Shown here in pieces: positions 1 through 5,666 of a stretch of DNA of 7,783 nucleotides (the stretch's first letter is position 1; each line of letters begins with the position of its first letter). The translations under genes were made by a program, and so were the position numbers. Origin of the DNA: an uncultured Mesocricetibacter sp. (lineage in GTDB: Bacteria > Pseudomonadota > Gammaproteobacteria > Enterobacterales > Pasteurellaceae); the NCBI GenBank assembly GCA_905373425.1, contig CAJPST010000104.1, positions 1-7,783 on the forward strand, written 5' to 3'. A model generated the notes under the pieces. That model had not been told where the DNA came from and made no database searches. It was given only the letters and a program-made list of their open reading frames with translations.

Positions 1-40
1 TTACAAGTATGCTTCGGTGATTTATAAAAGGAAAGTAAAA

Positions 41-598
41 ATGGAACTACAGGATCACTTTTTAATTGCCATGCCACAGTTGGAAGACAGCTACTTTCAA
101 CGTACGGTAATTTATATCTGCGAACATAACGACCAAGGCTCAATGGGCTTGGTACTCAACCAGCCGACGGATTTAAGCATTGCCGAATTAATGGCAAAAA
201 TGAATTTTATGATGGCAGGCGGACGGGAGTATCCGACCCAACTCGTATTAGCGGGCGGCCCGGTTAATGTAGAACGCGGTTTTATCCTCCATACGGAAAC
301 TGAAAACACATTCCAACATAGCTATAAAATTACCGATAATCTACGCTTAACTACATCGTCTGACATTGTAGAAACCTTCGGTACGCCGTTGGCCCCTGAA
401 AAATATCTGGTTGCACTAGGTTGTGCCAGTTGGTCACCAAATCAACTAGCCAATGAAATTGCAGAAAATTCGTGGCTACTGGTTCCTGCAAACGAGCATA
501 TTTTGTTCGATGTACCTTATAGCGAACGCTGGTTAGCGGCAAATCAATTATTAGGTATTCAGCACCATAACTTTGCTTATCAAGCGGGGCATTCCTAA
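41..598 (+). CDS. yqgE: YqgE/AlgH family protein (UPF0301, DUF179)
   Basis: A 185-residue protein, close to the 187 of E. coli YqgE. It opens MELQDHFLIAMPQL and carries the family's conserved stretches: CEHNDQGSMGLVLNQPT (about residues 27-43), AGGPV (71-75) and the C-terminal GCASWSPNQL block (128-137). The family is a compact soluble cytoplasmic domain. Its biochemical function is not firmly established; the AlgH name comes from a Pseudomonas alginate regulator. The reading frame is open upstream to a GTG at 17, but the ATG at 41 is chosen because a purine-rich AAAGGAAAG (28-36) sits just before it and homologues start with MELQ. The gene overlaps ruvX by one base (TAATG), a pairing with yqgF/ruvX that is widely conserved in gammaproteobacteria. 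The promoter probably lies left of the window. Identification is sure; function is not. Confidence 0.96.
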   Translation: MELQDHFLIAMPQLEDSYFQRTVIYICEHNDQGSMGLVLNQPTDLSIAELMAKMNFMMAGGREYPTQLVLAGGPVNVERGFILHTETENTFQHSYKITDNLRLTTSSDIVETFGTPLAPEKYLVALGCASWSPNQLANEIAENSWLLVPANEHILFDVPYSERWLAANQLLGIQHHNFAYQAGHS

Positions 599-1017
599 TG
601 GGAATTACCGCACTGGCTTTCGATTTCGGTACTAAAAGCATCGGTTGCGCTGTCGGACAAAGCATCACCGGTACCGCACAGGCTCTCCCGGCATTTAAAG
701 CACAAGACGGCATTCCGGATTGGTCACAAATCGAAAGCTGTTTAGCCGAATGGAAACCCGATGTGGTAGTGGTCGGCTTACCGCTCAATATGGATGGCAC
801 GGAACAAGAGCTAACTATCCGTGCCAGAAAATTTGCCAACCGACTACATGGGCGCTTCGGTGTTAGAGTTGAATTACAAGACGAACGCCTCACCACCACT
901 GAAGCTCGCGCAGAAATTTTTTCACGCGGAGGATACAAAGCACTCAACAAAAGCAAAGTGGATGGCATTTCAGCCTGTTTGATTCTGGAAAGTTGGTTTG
1001 AACATAATAACGGATGA
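598..1017 (+). CDS. ruvX: RuvX/YqgF family RNase H-fold nuclease (putative Holliday junction resolvase / pre-16S rRNA nuclease)
   Basis: A 139-residue protein (E. coli YqgF has 138) with an RNase H-like fold. Visible motifs are AFDFGTKSIGCAVG at the N-terminus with acidic Asp9, VVGLPLNMDGTE (58-69), the DERLTT motif (95-100) and KVDGISACLIL near the C-terminus with Asp122. Asp9, the Asp95/Glu96 region and Asp122 are the expected metal-binding acidic set. Family knowledge: YqgF is essential in E. coli, is implicated in 16S rRNA 5'-end maturation, and Mycobacterium/E. coli homologues cut Holliday junctions in vitro. The physiological role is still debated. The start codon shares its A with the yqgE stop codon, and the only upstream Shine-Dalgarno-like stretch is GGGG at 586-589, so translation is probably coupled to yqgE. 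The TGA stop overlaps the ATG of the next gene (ATGA). The gene appears intact. Confidence 0.97.
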   Translation: MGITALAFDFGTKSIGCAVGQSITGTAQALPAFKAQDGIPDWSQIESCLAEWKPDVVVVGLPLNMDGTEQELTIRARKFANRLHGRFGVRVELQDERLTTTEARAEIFSRGGYKALNKSKVDGISACLILESWFEHNNG

Positions 1018-1604
1018 AAAAACAAGTCATGAAGAAAATACTGATTTTTTTGACCGCACTTTGTCTTACTACTGTCGGTATGGCAATATTTTTCTTCAAA
1101 CCGTTACCCGATGATATGCTACCCGGCGAGCAAGAGGCGAATCCGGCGGTAAAAAATACTGAACCGCTCCCCGCCAATAGCAAAATAGACCACATTGTAG
1201 TCTTTAAAAGCCAACGCCAAATGTGGGTATATCAAGGTTAAAAACTGATGAAAATTTATCCTATTTCCTTAGGAGATCAGCCTGTTGGTCATAAACAATT
1301 TGAAGGAGATGAAAAAACGCCCGAAGGAATTTATCGTATTAATGAACGCAATCCGAATAGCCGCTATCATAAAAACCTCGGCATTTCCTATCCCAATGCA
1401 CAGGATAAAGCGTATGCTCAATCACAGGGAAAATCGCCGGGTGGGCTAATTAAAATTCACGGATTACCCAACGGAATGGGGCAGCTTGGTCGTCAACATC
1501 TACGCGATGATTGGACGAATGGTTGTATTGCCGTCACCGACAATGAAATAGACGAATTATATCAATATGTTGTCCACAACGCCGTGATCGACATTCGTCC
1601 TTAA
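1014..1604 (+). pseudogene. L,D-transpeptidase (YkuD-fold) gene interrupted by an in-frame stop codon
   Basis: Two open segments lie in the same frame: 75 codons from the ATG at 1014, then, after a TAA at 1239-1241 and two sense codons, 118 codons from the ATG at 1248. Read through, they give one protein of about 195 residues. It has a basic N-terminus and hydrophobic anchor or signal (ILIFLTALCLTTVGMAIFFF), a short Pro/Glu-rich linker, the first YkuD strand (IDHIVVFKSQRQMWVYQG), then GDEKTPEGIY, IKIHGLPNG (His at codon 149) and DWTNGCIAV with the presumed catalytic Cys at codon 171 (TGT at 1524-1526). This is the HG...NGC pattern of YkuD/COG3034 enzymes, which form or cut L,D-peptide links in periplasmic peptidoglycan. 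One base change from GAA, CAA or AAA would create the TAA; no frameshift is needed. The catalytic half is otherwise undamaged, which suggests a recent event or a sequencing error. AAGG at 1234-1237 lies 10 bases before the ATG at 1248, so restart is conceivable but would give an unexported fragment without its first strand. The gene overlaps ruvX by 4 bases; an alternative start is at 1029. Confidence 0.85.
1053..1061 (-). repeat. DNA uptake signal sequence (Hin-type USS core)
   Basis: Exact ACCGCACTT, the reverse complement of AAGTGCGGT, flanked by TG and TG. It lies in the hydrophobic N-terminal segment of the interrupted YkuD gene, where the three bases groups read Thr-Ala-Leu. Confidence 0.9.
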
Positions 1605-1620
1605 CAAGAGAAGAAACCGC

Positions 1621-1656
1621 ATGAAAAGCATCGACATTATTGGTTGTATGAACTAA
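1621..1656 (+). other. Possible remnant of a gene start (11 codons)
   Basis: An ATG at 1621 begins an 11-codon frame, MKSIDIIGCMN, ending in TAA, with a purine-rich AAGAGAAGAAA just upstream (1607-1617). It sits 16 bases after the stop of the YkuD gene, where the next gene of an operon would be expected. The segment SIDIIGC resembles the first beta strand of Rossmann-type NAD(P)-binding proteins. The AT-rich sequence that follows has no longer frame. It may be the stub of a deleted gene or chance. Confidence 0.18.
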
Positions 1657-1732
1657 AAAATCAGCATTTTATTATATGAACGGTAAACACAAATTTTCAT
1701 AGCGGTTTTAGCTATTATCCAACGTAAAAATG

Positions 1733-1738
1733 TAAAAT
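1733..1738 (+). promoter_or_regulatory. Candidate -10 element for ridA
   Basis: TAAAAT preceded by TG, 34 bases before the ridA start codon, in an AT-rich spacer (32 G+C of 120 bases in 1621-1740). No good -35 hexamer is seen at 16-18 bases. An ATAGC...GCTAT inverted repeat (1699-1703/1711-1715) lies just upstream. ridA needs a promoter somewhere in this spacer, but the exact site is a guess. Confidence 0.25.
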
Positions 1739-1771
1739 AACTTAACCTCATTAACTCAGAAGGAAAATTCA

Positions 1772-2158
1772 ATGAGAAACATCATTCATACCGAGAAGGC
1801 ACCTGCCGCAATCGGCCCTTATGTCCAAGCCGTAGATTTAGGTAATCTGGTATTTACTTCAGGACAAATTCCCATTAACCCGGCAACAGGTGAAATACCA
1901 AAAGATATTACGGCACAAGCCCGCCAATCCTTAGAAAACGTGAAAGCAATTATCGAACAAGCAGGACTAAAAGTCGCAGACATCGTGAAAACCACCGTAT
2001 TTGTGAAAGACTTAAACGATTTTGCCCGGCTCAATGCCGAATATGAACGCTTCTTCAAAGAAAACAATCATCCTAACTTCCCTGCACGCTCTTGTGTAGA
2101 AGTTGCGCGCTTACCAAAAGATGTCGGTGTAGAAATCGAAGCGATCGCCGTACGCTAA
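1772..2158 (+). CDS. ridA: RidA family reactive intermediate (enamine/imine) deaminase
   Basis: A 128-residue protein, the exact size class of RidA (YjgF/YER057c/UK114). RidA hydrolyses enamine/imine intermediates such as 2-aminoacrylate released by PLP-dependent threonine/serine dehydratases, protecting other PLP enzymes; it works as a cytoplasmic homotrimer. Visible signatures are IGPYVQAV with Tyr17, FTSGQIPINPATGE (28-41), and PARSCVEVARLPKDVGVEIEAIA at the C-terminus with Arg106, Cys108 and Glu121, which correspond to the active-site Tyr17, Arg105, Cys107 and Glu120 of E. coli RidA. AGAAGGA (1758-1764) sits 7 bases before the ATG, a good ribosome binding site that fixes the start. The gene stands alone between an AT-rich spacer and its own terminator and converges on the membrane protein gene to the right. 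It looks intact. Confidence 0.97.
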   Translation: MRNIIHTEKAPAAIGPYVQAVDLGNLVFTSGQIPINPATGEIPKDITAQARQSLENVKAIIEQAGLKVADIVKTTVFVKDLNDFARLNAEYERFFKENNHPNFPARSCVEVARLPKDVGVEIEAIAVR

Positions 2159-2175
2159 AAACGCCTTATCTTTCG

Positions 2176-2184
2176 ACCGCACTT
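2176..2184 (-). repeat. DNA uptake signal sequence (Hin-type USS core)
   Basis: Exact ACCGCACTT; left arm of the inverted USS pair after ridA. Confidence 0.92.
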
Positions 2185-2223
2185 TGCTCTTTTCCCAAAA
2201 GGTTGAGAGGCATAACCGTCATA

Positions 2224-2232
2224 AAGTGCGGT
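2224..2232 (+). repeat. DNA uptake signal sequence (Hin-type USS core)
   Basis: Exact AAGTGCGGT followed by a T-run, matching the AT-rich tail typical of the extended USS; right arm of the inverted pair. Confidence 0.92.
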
Positions 2233-2243
2233 CGTTTTTTTGG

Positions 2244-3929
2244 CTATTTTTCAAAGAACATGTCTACCTCTGCACTCTCCAACTGATATCTATCTTTTAT
2301 GAATACAATCTTCATAGAACGAAAAACTAATAAGCCTTTTTCAGTTTCAACTAAAGTAAACTGTTCCGTTAACCCCTGTAATTGTTCGTCCGAGTATTTT
2401 TGGTACGGATCCAATCCGTTTTCTTGAAATATTTTTTCTAAAAAACCATCCCATTTAAAAACAGTTAATTCTTGATTATCAAAGATGATTCTAATTTCTC
2501 CCTCATCCCCATTGCTCCTTTCTTGATGGAAAAAAATGGGAAATCTAAGCAATATCACTCGTTTATACGGACTTAAGTCCAAAGTCTTATCATTTATGGA
2601 AAACCAAGCAGTTCTAGGATAAATATCATTTTTATACGTATAAGGAAAACTGATTAAAGCTGCAAATTGCTCCGTGCCGTATTGCGAATACACGCCTTGT
2701 TGATGACGCCGCAAAAATTGAGCCAGCGATGAAAGTTCATTTAACCTTTCCTTTTGACGCCCATCCATCGTCTTAGCCATTTCTTGGAAATTAATATCAG
2801 CTTTAATTTTGCCTTGTTCATCTAACAGATTTAACGCCGCCATTTCCCGATTAAAACGTGCACTTTGCATATCAAAACTAATCTGTTTTGGATTAATCGC
2901 GATTGCCGTTATAAACACCGCCACAATAGCAACCATTGCTAAATATCGGTATTGTAAGCGTTTTTTCCATAAACCGAGTAAACAAAAAACCGTGACGGTC
3001 AAGGTTACCGAAAGCAAATAAATACGATCTTCAGTGAAAGAATAAGTAGTGATGCGTTCCACCAGCCCGATCCACAATAACATTAATGGCGCAGGTAAAA
3101 TAAACGGTAAGACGAGGTAAAATCGAGCCCATCTAGGTTTATGTAACAGCAGTTGTAATGCAGCAGTGATAATAGCACCGTATAAATAAGGCAGAACAAT
3201 ATAAGACACATTTCCTTTCGGTAACTCAGTCGCCAACGCGATTTTGCCCAAATAGAAATACAAAATCACGCTGTAAATAATCAAAACAGGCGAGACAATA
3301 AAATTAATCAAAAACTCAATAAAACGATTAATACCGTTTTGCTCTTCTTTTTGTTGTTCAAAAATTAAAAAAAACAACGGAATTAATCCGTACAAACCAA
3401 ATAAAGAAACTCTCTCCCAAACAACTCTTAAACTAAATTCCAATCCGAATAAGTAATTAATGCTGCTTACAATTGCCATTACGGCGCCAACACAAAGTCC
3501 TCCACTAATCGCGGCCAGTATAAATAAATTACCGGCGCGTTTTACAAAATGAAAAACATAATCCCGGTTGTTTTTACGCCAATTTTCCGATAAAAAACAA
3601 ATTAAACTAATAAGCAAAACGCCCCAAAATTCCGTCCGTTTGAAATAAAACTCCGAACTCTCACCGAAATTCATCACCAATACAATGGTGAGCAGCGTTA
3701 ATATTATTGGCATCAACCAATATAAAATATAACGGTGTCGGGCCAAATAAATCATGGCAAAATAAATCGGGAAAAATAACCAATACGGGGAATTGCGCAG
3801 AAAAGCATCAATATTTAACGTCAATATTGCTATAGAAAAAACAACAATTAACAACATTTCCAACGGTTGCTGCAAGAACACCGTTTTTAGTCGCTGCAGG
3901 CTTTGATTGAACAATAATGAAACATACAT
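2244..3929 (-). CDS. Polytopic inner-membrane protein with C-terminal soluble domain (DUF4153-like)
   Basis: A 561-residue protein. About eleven hydrophobic segments are seen in residues 24-345 (for example 24-40, 69-88, 134-155, 208-227, 270-292, 303-345), followed by a soluble C-terminal region of about 215 residues (347-561) rich in charged residues. This layout, with motifs such as SLFGLYGLIPLFFLIF, YIVLPYLYGA and INPKQISFDMQSARFN, resembles the DUF4153 family, whose function is unknown to me; the family name is my recollection, not a search result. No catalytic motif was recognised. The start is fixed by AAGGA (minus strand, 3936-3940) six bases before the ATG; a USS core lies immediately upstream of that site. 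The gene converges with ridA and diverges from def, so it is probably transcribed alone. Its last 80 or so codons are AT-rich (76 G+C of 240 bases in 2281-2520, about 32%, versus about 42-43% in sampled lines of ridA and def), so it may have a different history or be under weak selection. Confidence 0.9.
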   Translation of the reverse strand: MYVSLLFNQSLQRLKTVFLQQPLEMLLIVVFSIAILTLNIDAFLRNSPYWLFFPIYFAMIYLARHRYILYWLMPIILTLLTIVLVMNFGESSEFYFKRTEFWGVLLISLICFLSENWRKNNRDYVFHFVKRAGNLFILAAISGGLCVGAVMAIVSSINYLFGLEFSLRVVWERVSLFGLYGLIPLFFLIFEQQKEEQNGINRFIEFLINFIVSPVLIIYSVILYFYLGKIALATELPKGNVSYIVLPYLYGAIITAALQLLLHKPRWARFYLVLPFILPAPLMLLWIGLVERITTYSFTEDRIYLLSVTLTVTVFCLLGLWKKRLQYRYLAMVAIVAVFITAIAINPKQISFDMQSARFNREMAALNLLDEQGKIKADINFQEMAKTMDGRQKERLNELSSLAQFLRRHQQGVYSQYGTEQFAALISFPYTYKNDIYPRTAWFSINDKTLDLSPYKRVILLRFPIFFHQERSNGDEGEIRIIFDNQELTVFKWDGFLEKIFQENGLDPYQKYSDEQLQGLTEQFTLVETEKGLLVFRSMKIVFIKDRYQLESAEVDMFFEK

Positions 3930-3941
3930 AGTTTTTCCTTA

Positions 3942-3950
3942 AAGTGCGGT
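3942..3950 (+). repeat. DNA uptake signal sequence (Hin-type USS core)
   Basis: Exact AAGTGCGGT in the divergent spacer between the membrane protein gene and def. On the minus strand it lies directly before the AAGGA ribosome binding site of the membrane protein gene, so it would be in that mRNA's leader. Confidence 0.9.
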
Positions 3951-3992
3951 AGATTTTTGCGTTATTTTAGCGGATTTTCAGTGGAAATAGTG

Positions 3993-3998
3993 TAGAAT
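3993..3998 (+). promoter_or_regulatory. Candidate -10 element for the def-fmt-rsmB operon
   Basis: TAGAAT, 34 bases before the def start, in a 103-base divergent spacer (3930-4032) that must hold promoters for both directions. The matching -35 is weak: TTAGCG at 3967-3972 lies 20 bases upstream. On the minus strand TAAAAT within 3963-3970 could serve the membrane protein gene, also without a clear -35. Confidence 0.35.
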
Positions 3999-4032
3999 AC
4001 ACCGACAATTTTAAAAACGATAATGAGATATT

Positions 4033-4548
4033 ATGAGCGCATTAAATGTATTAATCTACCCTGACGAACGCTTAAGAACCGTTTGCCAGCCCGTTGCCGA
4101 GATAAATGATGAAATCCGAAAAATCGTAGATGACATGTTTGAAACCATGTATAAAGAAGAGGGAATCGGGCTAGCGGCACCGCAAGTGAATATTCAGCAA
4201 CGCATTATCACGATTGATTTGGACAGTGAAAATTCCAATCAAATTGTACTGATTAATCCTGAAATTCTGGAAAGTAGCGGCGAAACCGGCATTGAAGAAG
4301 GCTGTTTATCTATTCCGGGCTTTCGCGGATTAGTGCCGCGTAAAGAGAAAGTCACGGTCAAAGCTCTTAATCGCGACGGCAATGAATTCACGTTGGAAGC
4401 CGACGGTTTATTGGCTATCTGTATTCAGCATGAAATCGACCACTTAAACGGTGTGTTATTTGTGGATTATTTATCCCCGCTCAAACGCAACCGAATCAAA
4501 GAAAAACTGATTAAATTGCAAAAACAAGTGGCAAGACAGGCAGGTTAA
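4033..4548 (+). CDS. def: Peptide deformylase
   Basis: A 171-residue metallohydrolase (E. coli Def has 169) that removes the N-formyl group from nascent proteins at the ribosome exit. All three family motifs are present: GIGLAAPQ (44-51), EGCLS (89-93) with metal-ligand Cys91, and QHEIDHLNG (132-140) with His133 and His137 as ligands and Glu134 as catalytic base. These match E. coli Cys90, His132, Glu133 and His136 shifted by one. Position 2 is Ser and the start SALNVLIYPDERLR is typical of the family. The upstream site is weak: GAG at 4025-4027 with a 5-base gap. It is the first gene of def-fmt-rsmB, the same order as in E. coli and H. influenzae. Here a 155-base spacer separates it from fmt, longer than usual for this pair. 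Confidence 0.98.
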   Translation: MSALNVLIYPDERLRTVCQPVAEINDEIRKIVDDMFETMYKEEGIGLAAPQVNIQQRIITIDLDSENSNQIVLINPEILESSGETGIEEGCLSIPGFRGLVPRKEKVTVKALNRDGNEFTLEADGLLAICIQHEIDHLNGVLFVDYLSPLKRNRIKEKLIKLQKQVARQAG

Positions 4549-4644
4549 CCAATAATCCTTACGGCAAATCAAACTGGGCACCACATAAATTTAGCCCGTC
4601 GAAGCCGGAGCAACATACCAACAAGCCGCAATACGGTTCAACAG

Positions 4645-4681
4645 ACTCGCAAATCCACGTCACCTCGTGCGGTTTGCGAGT
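4645..4681. repeat. Strong hairpin in the GC-rich def-fmt spacer
   Basis: ACTCGCAAA (4645-4653) and TTTGCGAGT (4673-4681) form a perfect 9-bp inverted repeat. Inside it, CACG (4656-4659) pairs with CGTG (4666-4669) around a 6-base loop, with a C-G and a wobble pair plus one bulge joining the two stems. There is no T-run after it, so it is not a standard terminator. It ends 22 bases before the fmt start codon, and fmt has no clear Shine-Dalgarno sequence, so an effect on fmt expression is possible. The spacer 4561-4680 has 63 G+C in 120 bases, well above the other spacers and above sampled coding lines. The loop side holds CGTGCGGT, which matches 7 of 9 positions of the USS core when its preceding T is included. 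Function unknown. Confidence 0.6.
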
Positions 4682-4703
4682 ATCATAGATTAGATATATT
4701 ACC

Positions 4704-5666
4704 ATGAACAAACAAAATTCTCTTAACATCATCTTCGCCGGCACACCGGATTTCGCTGCACAACATCTGCAATCCTTACTAAATTCACAGCATAACGTCA
4801 TCGCTGTTTATACTCAACCGGACAAACCTGCCGGTCGTGGAAAAAAATTACAAGCAAGTCCGGTGAAGCAACTTGCCGAACAACATCAGATTCCGGTTTA
4901 TCAGCCGAAATCTTTACGCAAACCTGAAGCACAGGCAGAGCTTGCCGCACTCAAGGCAGATGTAATGGTCGTGGTAGCATACGGCTTAATTTTACCCCAA
5001 GCCGTACTGAATACACCGCGTCTCGGCTGTTTAAATGTGCACGGTTCGCTGTTACCGCGTTGGCGCGGAGCTGCGCCGATTCAACGTGCTATTTGGGCAG
5101 GAGATGCGCAAACCGGCATTACTATTATGCAAATGGACGAAGGCTTGGATACCGGCGCAATGTTATATAAAGTTTATTGCGATATTGCTATTGATGAAAC
5201 TTCCGCATCGTTGTATGACAAACTCGCTACCCTAGCCCCCGATGCATTGCTTGAAGTATTAGATAATTTGGAAAACGGAAAGTTTGTTGCCAAACCACAG
5301 GACAATGCACAAAGCACTTATGCGGATAAACTCTCAAAAGATGAGGCAAAACTGGACTGGAACTTATCCGCAGCACAGTTGGAACGTTGCATTCGAGCAT
5401 TTAACCCGTGGCCGGTCAGTTATTTCACCACCACAGATGCGCAAGGCAATGAACAGACGCTGAAAGTGTATCGGGCGACTGTTCTGCCGCATGTTCAAAA
5501 AACGGCGGGAACCGTTTTGCAAGCGGATAAAAACGGTATTCAAATTGCCACCACAGACGGTGTGCTAAACCTATTAGAATTACAACCGGCTGGTAAGAAA
5601 CCAATGTCGGCACAGGATTTGCTTAACGGTCGTGCGGATTGGTTTTCGGTTGGGAAACAATTATGA
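4704..5666 (+). CDS. fmt: Methionyl-tRNA formyltransferase
   Basis: A 320-residue enzyme (E. coli Fmt has 315) that transfers a formyl group from 10-formyltetrahydrofolate to initiator Met-tRNA. The N-terminal Rossmann-like catalytic domain begins IIFAGTPDFAA (9-19) and carries the tRNA-contacting loop KPAGRGKKLQASPVKQLA (41-58), the NVHGSLLPRWRGAAPIQ segment (111-127) with catalytic Asn111 and His113, and MDEGLDTG (144-151) with catalytic Asp149. The C-terminal OB-like domain starts around residue 210 and ends with LELQPAGKKPMSAQDLLNG (291-309). All key residues are present. The ATG at 4704 gives the usual short leader before the first strand. No good ribosome binding site is visible (AGATATATTACC precedes the ATG), unlike ridA. 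The stop overlaps the rsmB start by 4 bases (ATGA), implying coupled translation. Confidence 0.98.
   Translation: MNKQNSLNIIFAGTPDFAAQHLQSLLNSQHNVIAVYTQPDKPAGRGKKLQASPVKQLAEQHQIPVYQPKSLRKPEAQAELAALKADVMVVVAYGLILPQAVLNTPRLGCLNVHGSLLPRWRGAAPIQRAIWAGDAQTGITIMQMDEGLDTGAMLYKVYCDIAIDETSASLYDKLATLAPDALLEVLDNLENGKFVAKPQDNAQSTYADKLSKDEAKLDWNLSAAQLERCIRAFNPWPVSYFTTTDAQGNEQTLKVYRATVLPHVQKTAGTVLQADKNGIQIATTDGVLNLLELQPAGKKPMSAQDLLNGRADWFSVGKQL

Larger units (their letters stand above)
2174..2241 (+). terminator. ridA terminator formed by a pair of inverted uptake sequences
   Basis: CGACCGCACTTT (2174-2185) and AAAGTGCGGTCG (2223-2234) form a perfect 12-bp inverted repeat, followed directly by seven T (2235-2241). 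Both arms contain an exact USS core. The intervening 37 bases are long for a terminator loop; a small GGTT/AACC hairpin inside could shorten it. It begins 15 bases after the ridA stop. On the opposite strand the stem is not followed by a T-run, so it should act mainly on ridA. USS pairs serving as terminators are known in Haemophilus. Confidence 0.75.

Noticed and set aside
351..1025. A 224-codon open frame on the minus strand opposite yqgE and ruvX
   Set aside because: It is fully antisense to two well-recognised genes, its product is Ser/Arg/Leu-rich without known motifs, and no ribosome binding site was recognised. It is a shadow frame.
1659..1675. AAAAT-CAGC-ATTTT hairpin as terminator of the yqgE-ruvX-YkuD run
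   Set aside because: Only five A-U pairs and no proper T-run; too weak to call.
3367..3374. Run of eight A (T on the coding strand) in the membrane protein gene as a phase-variation site
   Set aside because: It encodes ordinary Phe-Phe in a hydrophobic segment, the frame is intact, and the run is shorter than the tracts usually behind switching in this family.
4559..4801. An 80-codon Cys-rich minus-strand frame covering the def-fmt spacer
   Set aside because: It overlaps the first 98 bases of fmt antisense, no Shine-Dalgarno sequence precedes its ATG, and I recognise no family. Its openness follows from the GC-rich spacer, reported separately.
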